The notes under the pieces are model-generated. The model was not told the origin of the DNA. It worked only from the letters and a program-made list of their open reading frames with translations, and searched no databases. A program made the translations under genes and the position numbers. Positions 1-8,216 of a stretch of 41,688 nt of DNA are shown here, one piece after another; position 1 is the first letter of the stretch, and each line of letters begins with the position of its first letter. The stretch comes from Burkholderiaceae bacterium (GTDB lineage Bacteria; Pseudomonadota; Gammaproteobacteria; Burkholderiales; Burkholderiaceae_C): assembly GCA_016790175.1 (NCBI GenBank), contig JAEUPI010000238.1, positions 1 to 41,688 of the forward strand, given 5' to 3'.

Positions 1-657
1 CGCCGCATCAAGGCCGTGGAGGCCTGGCTCGCCAAGCCCACGCTGCTCGAGGCCGACAAGAACGCCGAATACGCCGCGGTGATCGAGATCGATCTCAACG
101 AGCTCAAGGAGCCGGTGCTGTGCTGCCCGAACGACCCGGACGACGCCAAACTGCTCAGTGAAGTGGCCGGCACGAAGATCGACGAGGCCTTCATCGGCTC
201 GTGCATGACCAACATCGGCCACTTCCGCGCCGCGGCCAAGCTGCTCGGCGGGCAGCGCGACATCCCGGTGAAGCTGTGGGTCGCGCCGCCGACCAAGATG
301 GACCAGCAGGAGCTGGTGAAGGAAGGCCACTACGCCGCCTTCGGCACCGCCGGCGCGCGCACCGAGATGCCCGGCTGCAGCCTGTGCATGGGCAACCAGG
401 CCCAGGTGAAGGAAGGCGCCACGGTGGTCTCGACCAGCACGCGCAACTTCCCGAACCGGCTGGGCAAGAACACCAACGTGTTCCTCGCCTCTGCAGAACT
501 CGCCGCGATCGCCTCCAAGCTCGGCAAGCTGCCCACGGTGGCCGAATACCGCGCCGAGATGGGCATCATCGACAAGGACGCCGCGAGCGTGTACCGCTAC
601 ATGAACTTCGACCAGATCGAGGAGTACGCCGAGACGGCCAAGGCCGTCAGCGTCTGA
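1..657 (+). CDS. acnB: Aconitate hydratase B, C-terminal part (5' end outside window)
   Basis: This is the last 218 codons of the bifunctional aconitase B (citrate to isocitrate in the TCA cycle, and 2-methylisocitrate dehydration). The reading frame is open from base 1 and ends at TGA 655-657. The cysteines that hold the [4Fe-4S] cluster are visible: one in FIGSCMTNIGHF, and a CxxC pair in EMPGCSLCMGNQ. The segment TSTRNFPNRLGK is the usual substrate-binding stretch of AcnB. The gene is followed by a hairpin terminator and has no functional tie to the flagellar genes. It is truncated only by the window edge; nothing suggests a broken gene. Confidence 0.95.
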   Translation, partial: RRIKAVEAWLAKPTLLEADKNAEYAAVIEIDLNELKEPVLCCPNDPDDAKLLSEVAGTKIDEAFIGSCMTNIGHFRAAAKLLGGQRDIPVKLWVAPPTKMDQQELVKEGHYAAFGTAGARTEMPGCSLCMGNQAQVKEGATVVSTSTRNFPNRLGKNTNVFLASAELAAIASKLGKLPTVAEYRAEMGIIDKDAASVYRYMNFDQIEEYAETAKAVSV

Positions 658-678
658 CGCCACGACCGCCACGCGCCG

Positions 679-710
679 ACGGCCCGCCCTTGAGCGGGCC
701 GTTGTGCTTT
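679..710 (+). terminator. Rho-independent terminator after acnB
   Basis: A 9-bp perfect stem (ACGGCCCGC at 679-687 with GCGGGCCGT at 694-702) closes a 6-base loop. It is followed by a moderately T-rich run, TGTGCTTT. It lies 22 bases after the acnB stop codon. Confidence 0.75.
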
Positions 711-808
711 GCGAGCCGCGCTGAGTCTGGTCAATCGCCGCGGGGGCGCTGCGGCGCAAGCTTCGTCCTGACTGAGCTCAATGCGAGGGGCTGGCGAGGG
801 GGTCAGAC

Positions 809-1468
809 ATGAAGCGCCGTGCGCTGTTGTTGGAAATGGGCGCCGTCTGCGTCGGCGGATTGACACTGTCGCACTGGGCGCACGCTCAGGGCTTCGCCAT
901 CACCGTGGCCTCGATGCGCATCGCTCAGGAGACGGAGATGGGCGTGTACTACCGCTACACCGAGTTCAGCCGGCGCGCGCTGCAGGAAGGCTACAAGGGC
1001 ATCGCGTATCTCTTCGTCGCGTTCGGATCCGCGGAGTTCATCCACGCGGGCAACTTCGGACGCATCCTGGCGCGATTGAACGTCGAGGTGGCGCCGATCG
1101 CGAAGCCGGATTTCAAGATCGGCAGCACACGCGACAACCTGATCGTGGCCGCTGAAGGCGAGGCGCACTCGGTAGACGATTTCTATCCCAAGCTGCTGGA
1201 GCGCATCACACCCGAAGGCCATGCCGACGCGATCGACGCGACGCGGTTTGCCTGGGAAACCGAGAAGCAGCATCGCGAAAAGATCCGCCAGATCCAGCGC
1301 TGGTCGCCGGCGTTCTTCGACCAGGTGGCCTCTCACATCGACAAGAAGACAGGCCAGTATTTCGTCTGTCAAGTCTGCGGCAACACGGTGAATGCCGTGC
1401 CCACTCCGCGCTGCACGGTGTGCCGCAGCGCGTCATCGCACTTCCGGCACATCGAGCCGCCGGCGTGA
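809..1468 (+). CDS. Exported rubrerythrin-like diiron protein with C-terminal rubredoxin-type zinc/iron knot
   Basis: A 219-residue protein of the rubrerythrin/ferritin-like group, which usually detoxifies peroxide with a diiron centre. The four-helix part (about 30-165) has the expected Glu/His pattern: QETEMGVYY, the ExxH in SAEFIHAG, and WETEKQH. The C-terminus has two CxxC pairs (CQVCG and CTVC), as in the rubredoxin-like domain. Unlike typical cytoplasmic rubrerythrins, it starts with a basic N-terminus, a hydrophobic core and AHAQ, which looks like a signal peptide cleaved after AHA. The twin Arg at 3-4 is not a full Tat motif. GAGGGGG six bases before ATG 809 supports the start. It converges on the AmpG-like gene with only six bases between the stops. 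Confidence 0.8.
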   Translation: MKRRALLLEMGAVCVGGLTLSHWAHAQGFAITVASMRIAQETEMGVYYRYTEFSRRALQEGYKGIAYLFVAFGSAEFIHAGNFGRILARLNVEVAPIAKPDFKIGSTRDNLIVAAEGEAHSVDDFYPKLLERITPEGHADAIDATRFAWETEKQHREKIRQIQRWSPAFFDQVASHIDKKTGQYFVCQVCGNTVNAVPTPRCTVCRSASSHFRHIEPPA

Positions 1469-1474
1469 GCCGGT

Positions 1475-3184
1475 TCAGGCGGGAGCAGGCTCGGCGCGCG
1501 CGGCCGCCAGTTCTCTCCAGGCCTGCGCCGCCAGCGACAACAGCATGGCGCCGCCGATCACCGGCGCAAGGCGCAGCGACCACTGCACCACCTCGCCGGC
1601 GTCGCCGAGCCAACGCCGCGCGTACATCGCGAGAAGCAGCACGGCGATGGCAACGCCGACGCGCTTGACCGCCGGCGATGTGCCATGCAGTACCGCCGCG
1701 CCGGCCAGCAGGAACAAGCCCGAGGCAACGAACACCACGGTGAACAGCGTTTCGAAGATCGGCGCCGCGGCACCCAAGGCGCTTTGTCCCAGCTTGTAGG
1801 GCAGCCAGGCCATGCACGCGAGGCCGAGCACGACGGCGCTCCAGCGCGCTCGCACGGGTGCGCCGCCGTCGGGCGCGTTGCCCTTCACGCTCGTCATCCA
1901 CGGCAGCAGCGCGATGCAGAACAGGCCTGTGATGGCATCGATCAGCAGCGTCTGCGGGTAGCCGATCGCCTCGGCGGCAATGCCCTGCCAGGTCGACGAG
2001 TAGGCGATCGCCAGGTTCATCAGCGCCATGTAGGCGGTGAACTGGGTCGCCGCCACGGCCGGATTGGTCACGTCCATCATGATGGCCGAACGTGTGCCGT
2101 ACATCAGGCCCTGTGCCACGCCGTAGGTGAGTGTGGCGATCCACAGCGCCGTCACCAGCAGTGCCGGCGGCAGCGGACGGTTGGGCAGGTTTGGATCCAC
2201 CGGCATCACCCAGCCGTGCTGCTGCAGCATCCACATCAGGTACAGCACCGGAGGGCTCATCAGCGCGAGATACACCGCCAGCGTGCGGCGACGGCCCAGC
2301 TTGTCGGACAGCAGCCCGCCGATCACCATGAATGCCGCCTGGATGATCGACGACCACAGGTTCATCAGCGCCACCTGGTCGTCGTTGAGGCCGAGTTCGA
2401 CCGCAAGGTTCGACTGCAGCGCCAGGCCCAGGCACATCGCCCCGGCGGGCAGCAGCGAGAACAGCAGGCCGGCGAACGCGCCGCGCGTGCCGAGGAACGA
2501 CCGGAACGCCTCGACCGCGAAGTCGCGCATCTCGCGGCCGGCAGCCACCGCCCGGGAAACGCCTTGCACGATCACGCGCGGCGGCCCGGCGGCTTCGCGC
2601 ATCGGCAACGCCACGAACACCGTCACCAACAGGATCGATCCGGCGACGACGAAGAACGTCGGCTGAAAGCCGGTGAATCCGGCCAGGAAGAGCACGCCGG
2701 CGCCGCCGACGGCCTGCCCCACCGATGCGCCGGCGAACATCAATCCGTTGGCCAGGCCGCGCTCATCCTCGTGCAGCGAGTTGACGGCCAGGGCGTCGAT
2801 CGCCACGTCCTGCATCGCGCCGAAAGTGTTGTGCACCAGCAGGATGATCGTGAACAGGCCCAGCTGTTCGGGCAGCTTGAGCATCACGGTGGACATCAGC
2901 GTCAGCGCGAGCATGATCTGCGTGCCGATGATCCAACCGCGGCGGCGACCCCAGCGATCGGAGGCGAAGACGTCGATGAACGGCCCGAATGCCCACTTGA
3001 AGGCCCACGGCAGGTAGAACGAACCGACGAAGGCGCCGATCTCGGCCGGGCCGACACCCTGACGGCGCAGTTGAGTGGCCACCGCGGTGGCCGCGAAGCC
3101 GAGCGGAATGCCCTCGGTGATGTAGAGGGCGAAGAACGCCGCCAGGCGGCCGCGGCGCGTGGCCAGCAGATTGGGCAGTCTCAT
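1475..3184 (-). CDS. AmpG-like major facilitator permease (muropeptide transporter family)
   Basis: A 569-residue membrane protein of the major facilitator superfamily. The N-terminus (LYITEGIPLGFAATAVATQL), the DRWGRRRGWI loop after the second segment, and the later LSDKLGRRRT loop are characteristic of AmpG-type transporters, which import anhydro-muropeptides for peptidoglycan recycling. It is longer than E. coli AmpG because of extra C-terminal hydrophobic segments (about 440-560). The ATG at 3184 is preceded by AAAGGGGG, and that Shine-Dalgarno lies inside the dispersed repeat at 3188-3260. The substrate is inferred from the family only; other small amphiphilic peptides or sugars are possible. 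Confidence 0.8.
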   Translation of the reverse strand: MRLPNLLATRRGRLAAFFALYITEGIPLGFAATAVATQLRRQGVGPAEIGAFVGSFYLPWAFKWAFGPFIDVFASDRWGRRRGWIIGTQIMLALTLMSTVMLKLPEQLGLFTIILLVHNTFGAMQDVAIDALAVNSLHEDERGLANGLMFAGASVGQAVGGAGVLFLAGFTGFQPTFFVVAGSILLVTVFVALPMREAAGPPRVIVQGVSRAVAAGREMRDFAVEAFRSFLGTRGAFAGLLFSLLPAGAMCLGLALQSNLAVELGLNDDQVALMNLWSSIIQAAFMVIGGLLSDKLGRRRTLAVYLALMSPPVLYLMWMLQQHGWVMPVDPNLPNRPLPPALLVTALWIATLTYGVAQGLMYGTRSAIMMDVTNPAVAATQFTAYMALMNLAIAYSSTWQGIAAEAIGYPQTLLIDAITGLFCIALLPWMTSVKGNAPDGGAPVRARWSAVVLGLACMAWLPYKLGQSALGAAAPIFETLFTVVFVASGLFLLAGAAVLHGTSPAVKRVGVAIAVLLLAMYARRWLGDAGEVVQWSLRLAPVIGGAMLLSLAAQAWRELAAARAEPAPA

Positions 3185-3187
3185 GTT

Positions 3188-3260
3188 GGCCCCCTTTGTC
3201 GCTTCGCGCCGGTCCCCCCGAGGGGGAGCGAGCGCCTTCGGAGCGGCCGTGCGGCGCTCA
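3188..3260 (-). repeat. Dispersed ~70-bp intergenic repeat, copy A
   Basis: A GC-rich element filling the gap between the DUF5916 gene stop and the AmpG-like gene start. Read on the minus strand, it has a CGGCCG-containing left part, the dyad core TCCCCCTCGGGGGG, GCGCGAAGCGAC, and an AAAGGGGG end that serves as the Shine-Dalgarno of the next gene. It shares long blocks with copies at 6531-6602 and 16153-16221, and with the inverted copy at 39741-39805. Confidence 0.75.
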
Positions 3261-3268
3261 TGCCATTC

Positions 3269-5551
3269 TCACCACAGGCCGCGGGCATCGTCGATGTCGA
3301 GCTGCAGCTTCACGAACGCCTCGTGACCGCGCGTCGCCGGCGCCGGACCACTGCTCGAACGGCTGCCGCCGATGTAGAACACGGTGCCCGAGCTGCGGCG
3401 CCAGCTGTAGGTCAGCGTGCCAACCCGCGAGACGGCCCGCTGCGCGTCGACGCCGGCCTCGGCCTCGCGTTGCAGTGCGCTGCGCTGCGCGATCAGCCGC
3501 AGGTTGCGGCGCGCGTCGAAATGCCAGACCGACACCAGCTGCGCCGCCGACTCGTGGTACACGCGCCGGCCGTCGCCTTCCAGCCAGGCGGTCGACACCC
3601 GCGGCTCGAACTCCAGCGAGGCCAGCGGCCGGCTGCGCACCAGCAGGTAGCTGCGGCCACCGCGGCGCTCGCGATCGGCCACCACGTCGGCGAGCGTGCC
3701 GAGCGACAGGCTGGCCTCCACCAGCGGCACCCAGGGCGCCGGCGTGAAGCTGCCCGAGGCCCAGGCGTAGCGCTCGTGCAGCAGCGGCGCGCCGGCGGCG
3801 CTTCGCACGCGCGACGCGCCGCGCCATTCGATCGTGAGCGCCAGGTTGTGAGGTCCGGCGAGGAAGATGCTCGGGGTCAGATAGCTGCTGACCTGCACCC
3901 CCTCGGCGCGCGATTCGATGCCGCCCGCCTTGAGGCTGAGCCACAGCTCGTTCAACGCGCCCACGCCGCGCCAGCCGAAACCCTGCCGCAGGTCGAGACG
4001 CCGGATGCCGACCTGGTTGACGAAACCGCTGTCGTGGCGAAACGCAGCGTCGCTGGTGTCCAGCGTCAGCTCGAATTCGGTGCGATCGCTCAGACGCGTC
4101 GCCCTGAGGTAAGCGCGTTCGCCCTCCTGCCGCTCGCTGCGCGAGAGCCCGCCCGCGGCATCGGGCAGCGCCGTCGTGCTCGACCGCAACCATTGCGCGC
4201 GGGCGCGCCAGAGGTCGCCGATCGTCCAGTCGAGGTCGGGGCCGGCGACATGGTTGTCGCCGCGATCGGCGTCGTAACGCCGCGCGACGGCCACGGCACC
4301 CAGCTGCATCAGCCCCAGTTCGGCCACCGGGCGCATCACCACCGCCCGCGACGCCGGTTGCACCGCCGTGCCGGTGCCGAACGCGCCGGGCAGCAGCGTC
4401 AGGCCGTCGCCGCGATCGTCGATCGCGAAGGCCGTGGTCGAGATCCGACTGCCGCGCCAGGTGGCACGCACGCCGCCGCGCGGTTCGGTCAGGCTGCGGG
4501 TGTAGATGGCGTCGGTGGGCGAGCGCAGCAGGTCGCTGGATTCGAAGAAGAACGGCCGCTTCTCGGCGAGATACAGCGCGAACTGCGTGTTGCCCCGCAG
4601 CTGCGGGGCGTCGAGCTCGAGCTGCGAGAAATCGGGATTCAGCGTCGCGTCGATCACCGCCTGCGGCAGCGGCCGCCATTTGAGATCGAGACTCGCATCG
4701 ACGGCCTTGGCGTGCGGCTGCGACACACCATCTGAGCGAAAGCGCTCGCGCCGCAGCGTCACGCCGGGCCGCAGGGTGAGGAACTGGTGGCCCGGATCGA
4801 CCTGCACCCCCTGCAGCGGCTGCATGGTCGCAATGAAGCTCGGGGCGTCGTGCGGGATCGTCACCGACGTGATCAGGTGGAACTGCTCGCGCGGCACCCG
4901 ACGGCCGATCAGGATGCGCCAGCCCTCGCCCAGCCGGTCGCCAAACCGCAGCGAAGCAAAAGGGATGCGGGCCTCTGCCGTCCAGCCCCGGGAATCGCGT
5001 GCTGCGGCCGCGTCGAAGTCGAAATCGGGGGCGAAGTCCTCGCCATCGTCGGCCGCGGTATAGACACCATCGGCCAGACTGCCCGCGGCGTTGATGCGGA
5101 AGAACTGCCCCGATCGCCGCGTGCCCACCGGATCGATCACCACGAGGACGAAGTCCGACGTGCGATCGACCCGGTCGCGACGGACCACGTGATCGCGGAT
5201 TTTTTCCGGCTCGGCATCGAACGCGCGGACACCGACCACGAGCGCATGTTCGTCGAACAACAGGCGCACCTCGGTGTCATGACTGGGCGGTGCGCCGTTG
5301 CGGGGATCCTTCTCGACGAACTCACGGTACACCGGGGCGCGCGCCCAGGCGGGCTCGTCGAGCGCTCCGTCGAGGCGGATCGTCTCGCCCGGGGGCAGAC
5401 GCACCGCGGTCATTGGTGCGCCGACCGCTGCATCTGCCGGTGCGGCGCTCGCCACCCCGCAGCACAGCAGCGCCGCCGCGAGCGCGGCCCAGCGGGCCGC
5501 GCGTGCCGTCGCGCGACCGCGGCCACCGGCGCGGCTGCTGGGTGGGCTCAT
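3269..5551 (-). CDS. Exported DUF5916-type outer-membrane protein with N-terminal carbohydrate-binding-like domain
   Basis: A 760-residue protein with a signal peptide (basic start, hydrophobic core, ASAAPADA). Residues about 45-230 resemble the CBM9-like domain: RLDGALDEPAWARAP, then a solvent-exposed lid with DFVLVVIDP and GWTAEARIPFASLRFG. The rest (about 260-760) is rich in alternating strands and fits the DUF5916 C-terminal barrel, including LNPDFSQLELD and EKRPFFFESSDLL, which are typical of the family. The role is unknown; members are proposed outer-membrane barrels. An upstream in-frame codon at 5650 exists, but AAGGGTAG before ATG 5551 and the signal peptide favour the shorter form. 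It is probably not part of the flagellar unit. Confidence 0.78.
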   Translation of the reverse strand: MSPPSSRAGGRGRATARAARWAALAAALLCCGVASAAPADAAVGAPMTAVRLPPGETIRLDGALDEPAWARAPVYREFVEKDPRNGAPPSHDTEVRLLFDEHALVVGVRAFDAEPEKIRDHVVRRDRVDRTSDFVLVVIDPVGTRRSGQFFRINAAGSLADGVYTAADDGEDFAPDFDFDAAAARDSRGWTAEARIPFASLRFGDRLGEGWRILIGRRVPREQFHLITSVTIPHDAPSFIATMQPLQGVQVDPGHQFLTLRPGVTLRRERFRSDGVSQPHAKAVDASLDLKWRPLPQAVIDATLNPDFSQLELDAPQLRGNTQFALYLAEKRPFFFESSDLLRSPTDAIYTRSLTEPRGGVRATWRGSRISTTAFAIDDRGDGLTLLPGAFGTGTAVQPASRAVVMRPVAELGLMQLGAVAVARRYDADRGDNHVAGPDLDWTIGDLWRARAQWLRSSTTALPDAAGGLSRSERQEGERAYLRATRLSDRTEFELTLDTSDAAFRHDSGFVNQVGIRRLDLRQGFGWRGVGALNELWLSLKAGGIESRAEGVQVSSYLTPSIFLAGPHNLALTIEWRGASRVRSAAGAPLLHERYAWASGSFTPAPWVPLVEASLSLGTLADVVADRERRGGRSYLLVRSRPLASLEFEPRVSTAWLEGDGRRVYHESAAQLVSVWHFDARRNLRLIAQRSALQREAEAGVDAQRAVSRVGTLTYSWRRSSGTVFYIGGSRSSSGPAPATRGHEAFVKLQLDIDDARGLW

Positions 5552-5607
5552 CGGGCTACCCTTCGCGCTGCGCGCTCCGGGATTCGCGCTTGGGAGCTGA
5601 GGCCGGA

Positions 5608-5635
5608 CACGGACAGTCCCTGCGGACTGTCCGTG
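5608..5635. repeat. Perfect 12-bp inverted repeat (hairpin)
   Basis: CACGGACAGTCC at 5608-5619 and GGACTGTCCGTG at 5624-5635 form a perfect stem with a CTGC loop. No T-run follows on either strand, so it is more likely an RNA-stabilising or REP-like element than a classical terminator. It lies between two minus-strand genes. Confidence 0.8.
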
Positions 5636-5647
5636 CCTGCCGAAGGA

Positions 5648-5666
5648 CATCGGCCTCTGGCCGATG
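5648..5666. repeat. Perfect 8-bp inverted repeat (second hairpin of the pair)
   Basis: CATCGGCC at 5648-5655 and GGCCGATG at 5659-5666 pair perfectly around a TCT loop, 12 bases from the larger hairpin. The two together fill most of the gap between the genes at 5551 and 5709. Confidence 0.75.
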
Positions 5667-5708
5667 GCGGCCCGGCGCGCTCATGCAGGCGGTCGCGGTC
5701 CTTGCGGC

Positions 5709-6407
5709 TCAGCGTCGCTTCTTCGCCGCCGCGGGTGCCGGCGCTGGCGCCGCCGCCGTGCCCTGCCGCAGCGCGTCGGACATGCCGATCAGCACGCCGC
5801 TGACCAGCGCGGTATAGCTTTCGGCCAGCGTCTGTGCCGCACGCAGCGACGCCGCGCGGCCGGTGCGGATGGCACTTTGCATCTGCGCGGCGAGATCCTC
5901 CACCGTCGCGCTCGCCTGCGCGCCCGAGAGCGTGCCGCCGGCCTTCATGCGGTCGAGTACTTGCTCCCAAGGCCCGGCGATCCTGCTGCCGGCCGAGCCG
6001 GCGGCCGACTTGATGGCGCCGAACAGCAGATCCTCGAACTTCTCCAGATCATCGAGTGCCTTCTTCAGGTGTTTGTCCTTGAGGTCGGCTCCCTGCTCCA
6101 CGAACTGCTGCAGCGCGCGCTGGTTGGCCTCCACCGCCTTCAGCAATGCCTGGTCCATGCCCGACACGGCGCCGGACAGCAGCTTCTCGGCATCGGTGCC
6201 GGGCAGGCTGTTCTTCATGACGCCGGTGGTCGCCGCCTCGCTCACGCGCTTGAGCACGTCGCGAATGTTCTTGATCGTCAGCTCGCGGCCCTGCAGTGCG
6301 GCCAGCGTGGCCCGCGTCACGGCGTCTTTGACCTGGGCGGACTGCTTGGCGCTGGCCGACGCGAACATTTCGACCAGGGCGTCGGGATCGAAGCCGAACT
6401 TCTGCAT
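5709..6407 (-). CDS. Phasin-like helical protein (DUF6781-type), function unknown
   Basis: A 232-residue, almost entirely helical protein. It begins MQKFGFDPDALVEMFA, has amphipathic helices throughout, and ends with an Ala/Pro linker and a basic KKRR tail. It resembles a small Burkholderiales family I recall as DUF6781; that assignment is from memory and not certain. The low-complexity AAPAPAPAAAKKRR tail recalls phasins and nucleoid- or granule-associated proteins, but no catalytic motif is visible. GAGGAGG four bases before ATG 6407 is a strong ribosome-binding site. It follows the diguanylate cyclase gene by 192 bases, including repeat copy B, and is probably a separate unit. Confidence 0.65.
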   Translation of the reverse strand: MQKFGFDPDALVEMFASASAKQSAQVKDAVTRATLAALQGRELTIKNIRDVLKRVSEAATTGVMKNSLPGTDAEKLLSGAVSGMDQALLKAVEANQRALQQFVEQGADLKDKHLKKALDDLEKFEDLLFGAIKSAAGSAGSRIAGPWEQVLDRMKAGGTLSGAQASATVEDLAAQMQSAIRTGRAASLRAAQTLAESYTALVSGVLIGMSDALRQGTAAAPAPAPAAAKKRR

Positions 6408-6530
6408 GGTGCCTCCTCGTGGTGTGGGCGCGCCGTGAGACCGACGCGGTCGTGTGGGCGCCGATCATGCCACCGGGGTTTCGACAGCCGTGCCGCGGCA
6501 AACCCGAATCCGCCGGCGCCGGATCACCGA

Positions 6531-6602
6531 CCCCCTTGGTCGCTTCGCGCCCATCCCCCCGAGGGGGAACGAGCGATCCCGGGGCGGCCCTGCGATCGCT
6601 CA
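6531..6602 (-). repeat. Dispersed ~70-bp intergenic repeat, copy B
   Basis: Same element and orientation as copy A, with the TCCCCCTCGGGGGG dyad core and GCGCGAAGCGAC. It begins at the stop codon of the diguanylate cyclase gene. Here the CAAGGGGG end lies far from the next start codon and is not used as a Shine-Dalgarno. Confidence 0.75.
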
Positions 6603-8216
6603 GGCGACGCAGGTGCGGTTCTTGCCCGTGCGCTTGGCTTCGTACAGCGCCTGATCGGCCCGCTCGAGCGCGTCATCGAGCGTTTCGCCGGCACGGCAGG
6701 CCGTCACGCCGGCGGAGAAGGTGACGAACACCTCGCGTCCATCGTGCATGAACAGGCTGGCGCTGAGCTGCCGCTGCAGTTTCGTGAGCAGTTCCTGCGC
6801 CGGTTCGACCGCGGTGTCGGGCAGCAGCACCACGAACTCTTCGCCACCGAAGCGGGCCACATGGTCCACCGGACGCAGCCACTGCTTCACCCGGCCGGCC
6901 AACGCCTTCAGCGCGACGTCGCCGGCCGCATGGCCCAGCGAGTCGTTGAGCTTCTTGAAGTTGTCGATGTCGATCAGCCCGACCGCGAGCACGGTGGCTC
7001 CGTCGGCTTGACGCAGGCGCTCGGCATCGAAGGCCTGCATCAGCCCGCGCCGGTTGGCCACCTGCGTCAGCGCGTCGGTCGACACTTCGTCGGCAAGGCG
7101 CCGCAGCTCGCCCTCGAGGTCGCGCACCCGCTGTTCGAGCAGCGCGGCGCGGGCATGCTCGCTGTGCAGCCGCTCGCGGGCGCTCACCACGACCTGCTGC
7201 ACGGCGCGGGTCTCGCCGAGCAGTTCCTGCACCACGTCGGTCAGGCCCTGCACCGAGTCGGCACGGGCAATGGTCTCGGCATGGCGCTGCACCTGGTCGT
7301 TGAAGCGGCCCGTGTGGGTGCCGATCTCACCCAGCTCGCCCAGCATGCGCTGGAACAGCTGCTTCAATGCGTCGCGCGCCTGTTCGCGCTCGCGCTTGAG
7401 TTCGTGCTGGCGCACGCGCGTGGCTTGCAGCAGGTCGCCTGCGGCGCGTACGCCACGGGCCGTGACGCCGCCCGACAGTCGTTCGCGCATCAGCTCGATC
7501 TGGCCGCGCGCCCAGGACTCGTCCTCCGCCAACTCGCCCAGACTGTCGGTCATGGCGCGGCACAGCGTGCCCAGTTCGTCGGCGAGATGCCGGTTGTGCA
7601 CCAGCACGCGACGCGATCGGTCGCAGAGAGAGCCGATCTCGAGGACCACGTCGTTCGTTGCACCGTCGAGCGCCAGACGGCGGGCCGCCTGCCCGAGCGC
7701 GTCGGCCAGTTCGCGTGCAGTGGCCGGCAGTGCCTGCTGGACGGTTGCACTCAGGTCGGCCATGACGCCGGGCCACGCTATCGTGTCAGGCGCAGCGGCA
7801 TCGTCCAGCGGCATCGGCGCGCTCGGCTCGATTTCGGTGTCTGCGGTGCCGCCGTCCCACGAGGCCACGAGCCTGTCGAGCCGTTCGTGCAAGCGCGCCG
7901 GATCGTGCCGGCTGCCGTCGAGCACGCGCTGCAGACTCTGCTTCTTGCGCGCGCCGGTCCATTGCCGGCTGCCGCGCTCCAGACCGCGCGCCAAACGCTC
8001 GATAAGAGCGGCCCAGTCGAGCGTCGGTGCGACCGAGGTGGCCGGCGCCGTCGAAGCAGCCGGCCCGGACGGCGGCAGCGGCAGTCCGGCCTCCTGCGCA
8101 TAGGCGCGCGCAAAATGCTCCGGCGTCGGTTCGAGCTTGTCCATCGCCAGCCGCCGCAGTGCGGCCTTGGCGATCTGTGCCGGCGGCGCCAGCGCCGACG
8201 GCGGATCGGACTTCAT
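6600..8216 (-). CDS. Diguanylate cyclase (GGDEF domain) with intact product-inhibition site
   Basis: A 538-residue cytoplasmic protein. Residues 1-380 are helical with coiled-coil character and contain no sensor domain I can name. The C-terminal GGDEF domain has an active-site GGEEF at 457-461. RPVD at 448-451 lies five residues before it, the spacing of the inhibitory I-site. DNFKKLNDSLGHAAGD is the metal and substrate region. It should make c-di-GMP from two GTP. Its ATG overlaps the upstream TGA as ATGA (8213-8216), implying translational coupling with the GGDEF-EAL gene. It is the last gene of a run that begins downstream of flgL. A longer frame from 8285 is less likely because it would overlap the neighbour by 73 bases. 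Confidence 0.9.
   Translation of the reverse strand: MKSDPPSALAPPAQIAKAALRRLAMDKLEPTPEHFARAYAQEAGLPLPPSGPAASTAPATSVAPTLDWAALIERLARGLERGSRQWTGARKKQSLQRVLDGSRHDPARLHERLDRLVASWDGGTADTEIEPSAPMPLDDAAAPDTIAWPGVMADLSATVQQALPATARELADALGQAARRLALDGATNDVVLEIGSLCDRSRRVLVHNRHLADELGTLCRAMTDSLGELAEDESWARGQIELMRERLSGGVTARGVRAAGDLLQATRVRQHELKREREQARDALKQLFQRMLGELGEIGTHTGRFNDQVQRHAETIARADSVQGLTDVVQELLGETRAVQQVVVSARERLHSEHARAALLEQRVRDLEGELRRLADEVSTDALTQVANRRGLMQAFDAERLRQADGATVLAVGLIDIDNFKKLNDSLGHAAGDVALKALAGRVKQWLRPVDHVARFGGEEFVVLLPDTAVEPAQELLTKLQRQLSASLFMHDGREVFVTFSAGVTACRAGETLDDALERADQALYEAKRTGKNRTCVA

Noticed and set aside
1685-4735. Plus-strand open frame of about 1016 codons
   Set aside because: It is antisense to the AmpG-like permease and DUF5916 genes, rich in Arg/His/Gln as expected for shadows of GC-rich genes, and shows no recognisable domain.
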